Source: Chromobacterium alkanivorans
GTDB lineage: Bacteria; Pseudomonadota; Gammaproteobacteria; Burkholderiales; Chromobacteriaceae
DNA length: 64,000 nucleotides
Direction of reading: 5' to 3'
Assembly: GCF_016937655.1 (NCBI RefSeq)
Contig: NZ_JAFHKL010000011.1
Span: 91,987-155,986, forward strand
Translations under genes and position numbers: made by a program
The notes under the pieces: generated by a model
What the model was told of the DNA's origin: nothing
Database searches by the model: none
Seen by the model: the letters and a program-made list of their open reading frames with translations, nothing else
Part shown: positions 35,706 to 45,977 of the stretch, piece after piece
Layout: each line of letters starts with the position of its first letter
How positions within the stretch are numbered: the stretch's first letter is position 1

Positions 35706-36029
35706 CGCGTTGGATTCCTTTATTGCTGAGACGCGGCAAAGCCATGGCCGGGGAGGGCGGCCGCCGGAATCGCGCAAGCGGTTCCGGGAACTATTCGGCT
35801 TTGACTGTTATCTCTATGTCATTCAAGCAAGTGCTTGGTAGGAGTGTAAGGGCTGGTTTGCGCGCTGGCAATACGGTTAAAACAAATGTTCAAGTTTTGT
35901 TCGAGGTCTGTTATGTTTCGCTGCTGAATCGCGTGGGGGAACTCATCGCAAGCGCGGTGGTCTAGTCACAGTCCACAATAAACGACCACAAACACGACCA
36001 GTGGGCAAATCAGGGAGCATAACAACGAC
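35706..36029. promoter_or_regulatory. Divergent prpB/rpoE control region
   Basis: 324 bp without a gene. It carries the prp promoter (minus) and the rpoE promoter (plus, 35938-35965). An inverted repeat AACAAA-N9-TTTGTT at 35881-35901 lies about 180 bp upstream of prpB and is a candidate operator. I saw no sigma-54 TGGCAC-N5-TTGC element, which would be expected for a PrpR of the enterobacterial type. Confidence 0.55.
35938..35965 (+). promoter_or_regulatory. Sigma-E-type autoregulatory promoter of rpoE
   Basis: GGAACTC, 16-bp spacer, TCTAG. The consensus for RpoE-type sigma factors is about GGAACTT-N16-TCTGA. It lies 65 bp upstream of the rpoE start, which is where autoregulation of rpoE-rseA-rseB is known in other proteobacteria. 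Confidence 0.72.
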
Positions 36030-36629
36030 ATGAGTGATCGGGATCTCGATCAACAGTTGGTGGAGCGTGCCCAGCGAGGTGAAAAAAGAGCTTTCGATCT
36101 GCTTGTTGCCAAGTATCAGCGACGTCTCGCCAGGTTGTTGTCGCGGTTCATCCGCGACGGCGCTGACATCGAGGATGTGACGCAAGAGGCGTTTGTCAAA
36201 GCGTATCGTGCCTTGCCGTCGTTTCGTGGCGAGAGTGCGTTTTACACATGGCTGTACAGAATCGGCATCAATACTGCCAAGAATTTCCTTAGCGCCTCCG
36301 GACGTCGTCCGGTGGTCAACAGCGAGATAGAGGACGAGGACGGCGAGAGCTTCGACATGGCGTCGCAGCTTCCCGACCTGAACACGCCCGAAACCGAGCT
36401 GATGAACAAGGAGATTCTGGCAACGGTCAATGCCGCCGTGGAGGCTTTGCCGGAGGAACTAAGAACCGCAATTTCGCTCAGGGAAATGGACGGTCTATCC
36501 TACGATGAAATCGCCAAGGTGATGGATTGCCCGATAGGCACCGTGCGCTCAAGGATTTTCCGGGCGCGCGAGGCGATTGCTGCCGAGCTCAGGCCTTTGC
36601 TGGATACGGCCAAGAACAGAAGGTGGTAG
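36030..36629 (+). CDS. rpoE: ECF sigma factor RpoE/AlgU
   Basis: 199 residues. Directs RNA polymerase to envelope-stress genes. Sigma-2 region: AFDLLVAKYQRRLARLL, DVTQEAFVKAYRALPSFRGESAFYTWLYRI (about 48-78). Sigma-4 region: LPEELRTAISLREMDGLSYDEIAKVMDCPIGTVRSRIFRARE (about 138-180). Close to RpoE/AlgU in length and motifs, and followed by its anti-sigma genes. Preceded by its own-type promoter and a GGGAG site. Confidence 0.95.
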   Translation: MSDRDLDQQLVERAQRGEKRAFDLLVAKYQRRLARLLSRFIRDGADIEDVTQEAFVKAYRALPSFRGESAFYTWLYRIGINTAKNFLSASGRRPVVNSEIEDEDGESFDMASQLPDLNTPETELMNKEILATVNAAVEALPEELRTAISLREMDGLSYDEIAKVMDCPIGTVRSRIFRAREAIAAELRPLLDTAKNRRW

Positions 36630-36631
36630 GT

Positions 36632-37120
36632 ATGAAAGAAACGATATCCGCGATGATGGATGGCGAACTGGACGACTCTGACATAGCCAGAGCCATCGCT
36701 TCCATTTCATCTGACAAGCAACTGGATGCCGCCTGGGGCGAGTATCACTTGATTGGCGACGCGATGCGCGCCAACCGCATGGTTGCGCTCAATGTGCGAG
36801 AGCAGGTCGCCAGCCGGCTGGCGGACGAGCCCACGGTGCTTGCGCCGCGGCGCTGGCTGCGTCCGGCTCGCGCCCGCACCGCCGGCGCGGTGGCGCTGGC
36901 CGCCAGCGTCAGCTTCGCGGCGGTGGTGGGCTGGCAACAGCTTGCGCATCGCGGCGAGCCGGCCTCGCTGGTGGCGGACAAGGGCGTGCCAGTGCAGGTG
37001 GCTCAGCCGGCGCAAGCCAGCCAGCCCGAGCGCGACGACCCCTATCTGCTGGCCCATCAGGAAGTGACCTCCGAACAAGGCAATATGAAAGTATCCTACG
37101 GAAACGGAGCTCGCCGTTAA
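36632..37120 (+). CDS. rseA: Anti-sigma-E factor RseA/MucA
   Basis: 162 residues. Inner-membrane protein holding RpoE inactive. The N-terminal cytosolic domain begins MKETISAMMDGELDD, the RseA_N signature, with DAAWGEYHLIGDAMR. A single helix is at about residues 88-105 (AGAVALAASVSFAAVVGW), followed by a periplasmic tail that would be cut by the DegS/AlgW-type protease. Starts 2 bp after the rpoE stop and ends directly at the rseB start. Confidence 0.92.
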   Translation: MKETISAMMDGELDDSDIARAIASISSDKQLDAAWGEYHLIGDAMRANRMVALNVREQVASRLADEPTVLAPRRWLRPARARTAGAVALAASVSFAAVVGWQQLAHRGEPASLVADKGVPVQVAQPAQASQPERDDPYLLAHQEVTSEQGNMKVSYGNGARR

Positions 37121-38080
37121 ATGCGTGTAATTCCTCTGATCAGCTTGATGGTTGTGGCGGCGGCGCCTGCCGCCCATGCAGAGGATGACTGGCAGCTGCT
37201 GCGAAACGTGGCGGCTGCCGGACGCCAGCAGGCGCTGAACGGCACCTATCTGCACCAGATGAACGGCACGCTGGAAACCTTCCACATCGTCAGGGAAGGC
37301 CAAGGCGACGCCATGCGGGAGAAGCGGACGTCCCTGGACGGGCCTTCCCGCGAAATTGTCCGCAAAGGCAATGAGCTAGCCTGTTTCGCGCCGGACAAAA
37401 AAGCCTTGAACGCGGCCAAGATCAGCGCGATGCGTCTGTTTCCTGCCTTGTTGCCGGAAGACATGAGCGAGATCAATCAGTCGTATTCGCTCAAGCACGT
37501 CGGCAGCGACCGGGTGGCGCAGCGCGATTGCAATCTGCTGGAGCTGCGGCCCAAGGACCGGCAGCGCTACAGCCTGCGCATGTGCGTGGAGCCGCTGACC
37601 TCGCTGCCTTTGAAAATGGTGACCCTGTCGCCCAAGGGCGAGGCGGTGGAGCAGTTCACCTTCACCGACATCGACCTGACCGGCCCCAAGGATAAGCGCG
37701 CCTATCGGCCCAAGTTCGCGCAGAAATTCCTGCTGCGCTCGGGCGGCGCGACGATGCCGCCGGCCGGCGCGCAGGTGGACAACGACGTGTCCGGTCTGCC
37801 CAACGGCTTCCATCTGCTGCGCTCGGTGCAGCGCAGCCTGCCGGGCCAGGCGGGCAAGTCGGTGCGCCACATGGTGTATTCGGACGGCCTGGTGATGCTG
37901 TCGCTGTTCGTCGAGACGCAGCCGGAAGGCGCGCGTCTGGAGCGCAGCAGCAATCTGCACGGCGCCATCAATATGGCCACCGGTCCGCAGGGCAGCTACC
38001 AGCTGACCGCGGTGGGCGACATGCCCGAGCCGGCGATGATGGGGCTGTTGAAAGGGTTGAAAGTCAGCCTTAAGCCATGA
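37121..38080 (+). CDS. rseB: Sigma-E regulatory protein RseB/MucB
   Basis: 319 residues, periplasmic. Signal peptide MRVIPLISLMVVAAAPAAHA, cleavage near residue 20. The LolA-like N-terminal domain (WQLLRNVAAAGRQQALNGTYLHQMNG) and C-terminal domain (ending with YQLTAVGDMPEPAMMGLLKGL) match MucB_RseB. It shields RseA from proteolysis and senses lipid or lipoprotein stress. Start codon immediately follows the rseA stop. Confidence 0.93.
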   Translation: MRVIPLISLMVVAAAPAAHAEDDWQLLRNVAAAGRQQALNGTYLHQMNGTLETFHIVREGQGDAMREKRTSLDGPSREIVRKGNELACFAPDKKALNAAKISAMRLFPALLPEDMSEINQSYSLKHVGSDRVAQRDCNLLELRPKDRQRYSLRMCVEPLTSLPLKMVTLSPKGEAVEQFTFTDIDLTGPKDKRAYRPKFAQKFLLRSGGATMPPAGAQVDNDVSGLPNGFHLLRSVQRSLPGQAGKSVRHMVYSDGLVMLSLFVETQPEGARLERSSNLHGAINMATGPQGSYQLTAVGDMPEPAMMGLLKGLKVSLKP

Positions 38081-38167
38081 TGGCCATTCCCGCCGACGTT
38101 TCTGCAAGCCCATCCGGAGGTTTGGCCTCCGGCGGCGAGCTTGCGCGAAGCGGGCCGGGCGGGGTTC

Positions 38168-38199
38168 GAGCCGGCGCCTTGTCGCCGGCTCGTCCGTTT
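38168..38199 (+). terminator. Possible terminator between rseB and mucD
   Basis: GAGCCGGCG-CCTTGT-CGCCGGCTC, perfect 9-bp stem, followed by GTCCGTTTTTCC. It suggests partial separation of rpoE-rseA-rseB from mucD, though no distinct mucD promoter could be fixed in the remaining 110 bp. Confidence 0.55.
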
Positions 38200-38311
38200 T
38201 TCCTGGCGGCGAAGCGGCTGGGCGCCTGGCGCGCGGCCGCTTCGCCGCCGCAATCCCTCAGCCGGCTCCCGCCGGCGCGTCTCAACCACAACATATCAAG
38301 ATGGAGCGCTC

Positions 38312-39730
38312 ATGCCGGTTAAAAAACTGATTGTTTCCGCCATGCTGGCGGCCTCTATTATGGCGGGCTCGGCGCCCGCTGCAATGGCCGCGGAACTGCC
38401 GGACTTCAGCCAGATCGTCTCTAACGAGGGCAAGGCCGTCGTCAACATCAGCACCAAGTCCACGGTGCGCGAGGTCAGCAATGATCTGCCCGAGGGCATG
38501 AGCGGCGACCCCTTCTTTGAATTCTTCCGCCGTTTCGCGCCGCCGCGCGCCCAGGAGCGGCAGGAATCGTCGCTGGGTTCCGGCTTCATTATTTCCGCCG
38601 ACGGCTATATATTGACCAACGCCCACGTGGTGGCCCGCGCCGACGAGATCACCGTCAAGCTGACGGACAAGCGCGAGTACAAGGCCAAGGTGATAGGCTC
38701 CGACGCCCGCACGGACGTGGCGCTGTTGAAGATCGAAGCCGACAAGCTGCCGGTGGTGCGCCGCGGCGACGCCAATGCCTTGAAAGTGGGCGAAGGGGTG
38801 TTGGCCATCGGCTCGCCGTTCGGCTTCGAGAACACCGCCACGTCCGGCATCGTCTCCGGCAAGAACCGCATGCTGCCGGATGAAACCTTCGTGCCCTTCA
38901 TTCAGACCGACGCCGCGATCAATCCCGGCAACTCCGGCGGACCGCTGTTCAACGCCCGGGGCGAAGTGGTGGGCGTCAATTCCCAGATCTTCAGCCGTTC
39001 CGGCGGTTTCATGGGCATTTCCTTCGCCATTCCCATCGACGTGGCGATGGACGTGGTGGCTCAGCTGAAGGCCAAGGGCCATGTCAGCCGCGGCAAGATC
39101 GGCGTGGTGATCCAGGAGTTGAGCCAGGATCTGGCCGCCTCCTTCGGCCTGGCCAAGCCGGCCGGCGCGCTGATCAACGCGGTGGAGCCGAACGGTCCGG
39201 CGGCCAAGGCCGGCGTCAAGCCCGGCGACATCATCCAGCAGGTGGACGGCAAGCCGGTGGAATCCGGCTCCGATCTGCAGCGGCTGATCGGCAGCATTCC
39301 GCCCGGCAAGCCGGTGACCTTGGGCCTGTGGCGCGGCCGCGCGGCCATCTCGGTCAAGGTGGTGCCGGTGGAGCAGCAGGATCAGGACCCGCGCTTGGCG
39401 CAGCGCGAATACCGCGGCTCGCAGCAGGAGCGGCCGTCCGAGCAGAGCTTTTCGCAGATCGGCCTGCGGCTGCAGGTATTGAACCCGGCCCAGTTGCAGC
39501 GCGCCGGCATCAAGTACGGCCTGCTGGTGCGCGGCGCCAATAATGTGGCGATGCGCGCCGGCATTCAGCCGGGCGACGTGATCGTCGGCATCGGCAGCGA
39601 GCCGCTGGCCAATGTCGAGCAGCTGAAGTCCGCCTTGTCCGCGGCCAAGAAGGGCTCGTCGATCGCGCTGCAAGTGCTGCGCCAGGGGATCACCCAGTTC
39701 ATCCCGCTGCCGGTGGGCGACGGCAAGTGA
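38312..39730 (+). CDS. mucD: Periplasmic Do-family serine protease/chaperone MucD
   Basis: 472 residues. Signal peptide to about residue 26 (ending AAMAA). The trypsin-like catalytic triad is in TNAHVV (His near 105), ARTDVALLKI (Asp near 134) and NPGNSGGPLF (Ser near 211). Two PDZ domains follow (about 255-345 and 375-465; GDIIQQVDGKPV and GDVIVGIGSEPL). It degrades misfolded envelope proteins and is commonly next to rpoE operons. ATG 38312 follows GGAG; longer reading from 38141 has no signal peptide. Confidence 0.94.
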   Translation: MPVKKLIVSAMLAASIMAGSAPAAMAAELPDFSQIVSNEGKAVVNISTKSTVREVSNDLPEGMSGDPFFEFFRRFAPPRAQERQESSLGSGFIISADGYILTNAHVVARADEITVKLTDKREYKAKVIGSDARTDVALLKIEADKLPVVRRGDANALKVGEGVLAIGSPFGFENTATSGIVSGKNRMLPDETFVPFIQTDAAINPGNSGGPLFNARGEVVGVNSQIFSRSGGFMGISFAIPIDVAMDVVAQLKAKGHVSRGKIGVVIQELSQDLAASFGLAKPAGALINAVEPNGPAAKAGVKPGDIIQQVDGKPVESGSDLQRLIGSIPPGKPVTLGLWRGRAAISVKVVPVEQQDQDPRLAQREYRGSQQERPSEQSFSQIGLRLQVLNPAQLQRAGIKYGLLVRGANNVAMRAGIQPGDVIVGIGSEPLANVEQLKSALSAAKKGSSIALQVLRQGITQFIPLPVGDGK

Positions 39731-39966
39731 AGCTGACGCTGTATTTCCGCGAGTACTGCAGCCTGTGCCATCAGATGCTGGCCGAGCTGCAGCCCTGGCG
39801 CGAGCGCTACGGCTTCGAGTTGGACGTCGTCGACGTCGACGCCGACCCGGAGCTGGAGCGCCGCTTCAACGAGCTGGTGCCGGTTCTGATGGAGGATGAG
39901 ACCGAAATCTGCCATTGGCGTCTGGATCAAGCCGCATTGGCTGCACATTTGGGCGAAATCGGCTAA
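39727..39966 (+). CDS. Glutaredoxin-like DUF836 family protein
   Basis: 79 residues with a thioredoxin fold. LYFREYCSLCHQM carries a CxxC redox motif (Cys-Ser-Leu-Cys, residues 11-14), then VVDVDADPELERRFNELVPVLM with the cis-Pro. This is the Glutaredoxin 2 / DUF836 (PF05768) group. It starts with GTG overlapping the mucD stop (GTGA), so it is coupled to the periplasmic protease. The protein lacks a signal and should be cytosolic. Precise role unknown. Confidence 0.87.
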   Translation: MKLTLYFREYCSLCHQMLAELQPWRERYGFELDVVDVDADPELERRFNELVPVLMEDETEICHWRLDQAALAAHLGEIG

Positions 39967-40139
39967 AATCCGCGCCAGTGTGAGTTTATGTCGGGGGCGC
40001 CTGGGTGCCCCCGCTTGCTGGATGGGCTGTCAACAGCCTGAGAGGTCGCAATCCTGATGATGAGCCGCTTTCATCAGGCCCGCGGCTTCCGTCAGCAGTT
40101 CCGGGCACGCTAGCGTGCCCTTATCTTTTGCTGGATATC
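39967..40139 (+). promoter_or_regulatory. Structured leader of lepA
   Basis: 173 nt with at least three stem-loops: GGGGGC...GCCCCC (39993-40012), GGCTGT-CA-ACAGCC (40025-40038) and an 18-bp perfect palindrome GGGCACGCT-AGCGTGCCC (40103-40120), whose end is 19 bp before the lepA start and is followed by TTATCTTTT. The last could be a terminator for mucD-grx or a control element of lepA-lepB. Confidence 0.5.
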
Positions 40140-41933
<1,794 letters not shown>

Positions 41934-42902
41934 GTGGGCGGAAATCTGTTCTGGGTGTTTGTCGTGGCGGTGGCGATCGGCGGCATGCTGATCGCTTTTG
42001 GCGGCAAGAAGCAGGAGGGCGCCAAGGATTGGCCGCAGGCGGTGCAGTGGGGCTACCTGGCGGTGCTGATCGGCGGCTTCGGCCTGCTGTCCAACTATAT
42101 GAGCTTCACCGCGGTGATGCTGGTCTTCGTGCTGATCACCGGCGCGGTATGGCTGGCGGACAAGCTGGTGCTGGCCAAGCGCCGCGTCGCCGAGACCCAG
42201 GCCGGCCATTTCGTCGATTATTCCCGCGGCTTCTTCCCGGTGATCCTGGTGGTGTTCCTGCTGCGCTCCTTCATCGCCGAGCCGTTCCAGATCCCCAGCA
42301 GCTCGATGCGTCCGGGCCTGGTGGTCGGCGACTTCATCCTGGTGAACAAATTCACCTACGGCCTGCGCGTGCCGGTGCTGAACACCGTGTTCGCGCCGGT
42401 GGACAAGGTGGAGCGCGGCGACGTGGTGGTGTTCAACTTCCCGCCCAACCCCAAGGTCAACTACATCAAGCGCGCCATCGGCCTGCCGGGCGACGTGGTC
42501 GAGTACCGCGACAAGCGCCTGACCGTCAACGGCAAGCCGCTGCCGGACGCCGACGACGGCAGCTACGAATACCTGGAGCAGGGCTTGATGATGGTCAACG
42601 CCAAGCGCTACAAGGAAACCATGGGTCAGCGCACTTACTCGGTGCTGAACAACGAAGGTTCGGCTACGGTGACCTTGAGCCAGGTGCAGGACTTCCCGTT
42701 CCGCGACAACTGCCGCTATGATGACAATGGTTTCGTCTGCAAGGTGCCGGCCGGCCATTACTTCATGTTGGGCGACAACCGCGACAACAGCTTGGACGGC
42801 CGCTACTGGGGCTTCGTCGACGACAAGCTGGTGGTGGGCAAGGCCTTCATGATCTGGATGAACTTTGGCGACCTGTCGCGCATCGGCAAAACCATTCACT
42901 GA
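41934..42902 (+). CDS. lepB: Signal peptidase I
   Basis: 322 residues. Inner-membrane Ser-Lys protease that cleaves Sec and Tat signal peptides. Two N-terminal membrane spans (about 4-22 and 41-75), a third near 98-110, then box B PSSSMRPGL (catalytic Ser near 122), and boxes C/D GDVVVFNFP and YIKRAIGLPGD (catalytic Lys near 178), and box E GDNRDNSLDGRYWG. GTG start directly after the lepA stop (TAAGTG). Confidence 0.96.
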   Translation: MGGNLFWVFVVAVAIGGMLIAFGGKKQEGAKDWPQAVQWGYLAVLIGGFGLLSNYMSFTAVMLVFVLITGAVWLADKLVLAKRRVAETQAGHFVDYSRGFFPVILVVFLLRSFIAEPFQIPSSSMRPGLVVGDFILVNKFTYGLRVPVLNTVFAPVDKVERGDVVVFNFPPNPKVNYIKRAIGLPGDVVEYRDKRLTVNGKPLPDADDGSYEYLEQGLMMVNAKRYKETMGQRTYSVLNNEGSATVTLSQVQDFPFRDNCRYDDNGFVCKVPAGHYFMLGDNRDNSLDGRYWGFVDDKLVVGKAFMIWMNFGDLSRIGKTIH

Positions 42903-42933
42903 TAAACGCAAGATCGCAAGCTCGGAGCGCATT

Positions 42934-43296
42934 ATGCATTTCAGCCGTCAGAAGGGTCTGTCGCTGTTTTCCGTGTTGTTGGTGATGATCGTGCTGGGCG
43001 CGGTCCTGGTGCTGGGCATGAAGGTGATGCCGGTGTACTCGGAGTACGCCGAGGTGCGCCAGGCGATCACCGCCTTGTCCGTCCAGAGCAATGTCGGCGA
43101 GTCTTCCGTTCGCCGGGATTTCGACCAGCGGGCCGGCGTGGCCGGCATCGCCTCGATCAAGGGCGAAAACCTGGTGGTGGTGGCCGGCGGCAACTTCGTG
43201 TACATCCGCGCCGCCTACCAGCGCGAGGTGCCCTTGTTTTCCAATATCAGCCTGCTGTTCAAATTCGATACCCAAGCGGGCAAGCCCCCGCAATAA
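42934..43296 (+). CDS. DUF4845 single-pass membrane protein
   Basis: 120 residues. A pilin-like N-terminus MHFSRQKGLSLFSVLLVMIVLGAVLVLGMKV gives one membrane helix at about residues 9-29, with a short periplasmic domain after it. This is the DUF4845 family, regularly found between lepB and rnc in betaproteobacteria, function unknown. CTCGGAG precedes ATG 42934. Its place suggests a link to signal peptidase or membrane proteins, but this is inference from synteny only. Confidence 0.88.
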   Translation: MHFSRQKGLSLFSVLLVMIVLGAVLVLGMKVMPVYSEYAEVRQAITALSVQSNVGESSVRRDFDQRAGVAGIASIKGENLVVVAGGNFVYIRAAYQREVPLFSNISLLFKFDTQAGKPPQ

Positions 43297-43301
43297 GCCA
43301 A

Positions 43302-44012
43302 GTGACACCAACCGACAATAGATTCCGGCGCCTGAGTCAGGCGCTGGATTACGCATTTCAGAAGCCGGAACTGCTGCGTCAAGCCTTGACGCACCGCAGC
43401 TACGGCGCCGGCAACAACGAGCGTTTCGAATTCGTCGGCGACAGCATCCTCAATTACACCGTCGCCCGCATGTTGTTCGATCAATTCCCCAAGCTGACCG
43501 AGGGCGAGCTGTCGCGGCTGCGCGCCAATCTGGTCAACCAGAACACCCTGGCCGAGATCGCCCATGAGTTGAAGCTGGGCGATTACCTCTACCTGGGCGA
43601 GGGCGAGCTGAAAAGCGGCGGCTTCAACCGTCCGTCGATTCTGGCCGACGCGCTGGAAGCCACTTTCGCCGCGGTCAGCTTCGACTCCGATTTTCTGCGC
43701 GCCGAGCAGGTGGTGCGCCGGCTTTACGCCGAGCGTGTGTCGTCCATCGACACCTCCCGCCAGGCCAAGGACGCCAAGACCCGCTTGCAGGAAGCGCTGC
43801 AGGCGCGCAAGCTGGCCTTGCCCAAATACCGGATACTGTCGCAAAGCGGCGAAGCCCATGAGCAATGGTTCCGCGTGGAGTGCGACCTGGGCGAGCTGGC
43901 GATAGGCTCCACCGGCGAAGGCGGCAGCCGCCGCGCCGCCGAACAGCAGGCCGCCGAAGCGGCGCTGGACCTGCTGGAACAAAAACTCGCTGCGAGCAAG
44001 AAACGTATATGA
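43302..44012 (+). CDS. rnc: Ribonuclease III
   Basis: 236 residues. Cleaves double-stranded RNA in rRNA maturation and regulation. The nuclease signature is NERFEFVGDSILNY (residues about 39-52; most homologues have ERLEFLGDS), the second acidic cluster is in ILADALEATFAAV near 110, and the dsRNA-binding domain is at 155-228. GTG start, 5 bp after the previous stop. The 3' end overlaps era by 4 bp. Confidence 0.96.
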   Translation: MTPTDNRFRRLSQALDYAFQKPELLRQALTHRSYGAGNNERFEFVGDSILNYTVARMLFDQFPKLTEGELSRLRANLVNQNTLAEIAHELKLGDYLYLGEGELKSGGFNRPSILADALEATFAAVSFDSDFLRAEQVVRRLYAERVSSIDTSRQAKDAKTRLQEALQARKLALPKYRILSQSGEAHEQWFRVECDLGELAIGSTGEGGSRRAAEQQAAEAALDLLEQKLAASKKRI

Positions 44013-44899
44013 CTGACATCCAATACCACTGCGGCTTCGTCGCCATCGTCGGCCGTCCCAACGTGGGCAAATCCACGTTGATGAACCATCTGATCGGCCA
44101 GAAGATCAGCATCACCTCGAAGAAGGCGCAGACCACGCGCCACCGCGTCACCGGCATCCATACCGAGAACAACGCCCAGTTCGTCTTCGTCGACACCCCG
44201 GGTTTCCAGACCTTTCACAAGGGCGCGCTCAACGAAACCCTGAACAAGAGCGTCAAGGACTCGCTGGGCAACGTCGATTGCGTGCTGTTCGTGCTGGAGG
44301 CGATGCGCTTCACCGGCGCCGACCGCGAAGTGATGGTGCTGCTGCCCAAGCGCACCCCGGTGATCCTGGTGGTGAACAAGCTGGACAAGGCCAAGGACCG
44401 CGACGCGCTGCAGGCCTTCATCGCCGAGGTGCAGGCGGAATTCGCCTTCGCCGGCGTCGAAGTGGTCAGCGCCAAGCACGGCCAGCGTCTGAGCGAGCTG
44501 CTGGAGCAGGTGCGCCCGCATCTGCCGGAATCCATGCCGCTGTATCCGGAAGACATGGTCACCGACAAGAGCGAACGCTTCCTGGCCGCCGAGATCGTGC
44601 GCGAGAAGCTGTTCCGCTACCTGGGCGAAGAGCTGCCCTATGAAATGAACGTGGAAGTGGAAATGTTCGAGATGGACGGCGAGCTGCGCCGCATCCATAT
44701 CGGCGTGCTGGTGGACAAGGAAAACCAGAAGCCCATCGTCATCGGCCGCGGCGGCGAGAAACTGAAGAAGATCTCCACCGAGGCGCGGATGGACATGGAA
44801 AAGCTGTTCGACGGCAAGGTTTTCCTGCAGGTCTGGGTCAAGGTCAAATCCGGCTGGGCCGACGACGTCCGCTTCCTGCGGGAATTCGGCCTGGACTGA
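44009..44899 (+). CDS. era: GTPase Era
   Basis: 296 residues. Couples 16S rRNA processing to growth. G1 GRPNVGKST near residue 14, G3 DTPGF near 61, G4 NKLDKA near 124, and the C-terminal KH domain with VIGRGGEKLKKIS near 245. ATG overlaps the rnc stop (ATGA). The rnc-era-recO order is standard, here with one extra gene between era and recO. Confidence 0.97.
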   Translation: MTDIQYHCGFVAIVGRPNVGKSTLMNHLIGQKISITSKKAQTTRHRVTGIHTENNAQFVFVDTPGFQTFHKGALNETLNKSVKDSLGNVDCVLFVLEAMRFTGADREVMVLLPKRTPVILVVNKLDKAKDRDALQAFIAEVQAEFAFAGVEVVSAKHGQRLSELLEQVRPHLPESMPLYPEDMVTDKSERFLAAEIVREKLFRYLGEELPYEMNVEVEMFEMDGELRRIHIGVLVDKENQKPIVIGRGGEKLKKISTEARMDMEKLFDGKVFLQVWVKVKSGWADDVRFLREFGLD

Positions 44900-44906
44900 A
44901 GCCCCC

Positions 44907-45230
44907 ATGCACTATCATTTGGCGCCGTCCTGTTGGACGGTGATTTTTTCTCTGCAGCAAGGGCAGGAGATGCCCGGCAGCCGCGAGCTGCTGGAGCGCA
45001 TCGCCAGGCTGGCGGCCTGCCAGGCCGGCTTCCTCGGCCTGGAGCGCGGCGAGCCGGGGCGGGAGACCGTGTCCTACTGGGACAGCGTCGAGGCCATCGC
45101 CGCCTGGCGTCAGTGCGCCGAGCGCCTGATCGCCCAACGCTACGGGCCGGAAGCCTGGTATCGGGTGTTCGCCTTCAACGTCAGCGCCGCAGCCGTCTGC
45201 CCGCGGCCGGCGGCCGGGGGCGCCGGATGA
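44907..45230 (+). CDS. ABM-domain (antibiotic biosynthesis monooxygenase-like) protein
   Basis: 107 residues. GFLGLERGEPGRETVSYWDSVEAIAAWRQ and the following RYGPEAWYRVFAFNV match the ferredoxin-like ABM/DUF-type dimeric alpha-beta barrel fold, used by small quinol monooxygenases and haem-degrading proteins. It sits 7 bp after era and overlaps recO by 4 bp (ATGA), so it is part of the operon. No catalytic assignment can be made. The Shine-Dalgarno is weak, suggesting coupling to era translation. Confidence 0.75.
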   Translation: MHYHLAPSCWTVIFSLQQGQEMPGSRELLERIARLAACQAGFLGLERGEPGRETVSYWDSVEAIAAWRQCAERLIAQRYGPEAWYRVFAFNVSAAAVCPRPAAGGAG

Positions 45231-45955
45231 GTCAGCCGGGCAGGGTGGACCGCCAGCCGGCCTATGTGCTGCACGCGCAGCCCTACCGGGAAACCAGCTT
45301 GCTGGTGGAGGTGCTCAGCCGCGATCACGGCCGTTTCTCGGTGGTGGCGCGCGGCGCGCGCCGGCCGCGCGCCGATCTGCGCGGCCTGCTGCTGCCTTTC
45401 CAGCCGCTGACCCTGTCCTGGTTCGGCAAGGGCGAGCTGCGCACCCTGCACAGCGCGGACTGGGACGGCGGCGTGCCGCAGTTGTCCGGCCTGCCGCTGA
45501 TCTGCGGCTTCTATCTGAACGAGCTGATGATGAAGCTGACCGCGCGCGACGACCCCGAGCCGCGCGCCTTCGCCGTTTACGACGCCGCGGTGCGCGGCCT
45601 GGCTCGCCAGGGCGGCCTGGCGGCGGTGCTGCGCCGCTACGAGCTGCGGCTGATCCAGGTGCTGGGCTACGCGCCCAGTCTGCTGCGCGACGGCGACGGC
45701 GCGGAAGTGGACGCCGGCGCCGATTATTGGTGCCAGGGCAACGCCGCGCCGGAGCGCGACGCCGGCCAGAGCCTGGAGCGCGGGCTGCGCCTCAGCGGCG
45801 CCAGCCTGTTGGCGATAGAGGCCGACGACTACGCGACGGCGGCCACCCGGCTTGAAGCGCGGGCGCTGATGCGAGTATGGTTGACCGCTTTATTGGGCGA
45901 GGAGCCGCTGGCTTCGCGCGAACTGTTACAGGCCGTCAATTCCCTGTCGGATTGA
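45227..45955 (+). CDS. recO: DNA repair protein RecO
   Basis: 242 residues. Loads RecA on SSB-coated DNA in the RecFOR pathway. The N-terminal OB fold is seen in [36 protein letters not shown] (about 11-46), followed by the helical domain with [28 protein letters not shown]. No zinc-cysteine cluster, as in many proteobacterial RecO. The reading from 44933 is rejected in favour of ATG 45227, which overlaps the previous stop. Confidence 0.94.
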   Translation: MSQPGRVDRQPAYVLHAQPYRETSLLVEVLSRDHGRFSVVARGARRPRADLRGLLLPFQPLTLSWFGKGELRTLHSADWDGGVPQLSGLPLICGFYLNELMMKLTARDDPEPRAFAVYDAAVRGLARQGGLAAVLRRYELRLIQVLGYAPSLLRDGDGAEVDAGADYWCQGNAAPERDAGQSLERGLRLSGASLLAIEADDYATAATRLEARALMRVWLTALLGEEPLASRELLQAVNSLSD

Positions 45956-45977
45956 GGCCAAGCTATCGGGAGTGAAT

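Noticed and set aside
35706..35960. Sigma-54 promoter for the prp operon
   Set aside because: No TGGCAC-N5-TTGC match on the minus strand in this region.
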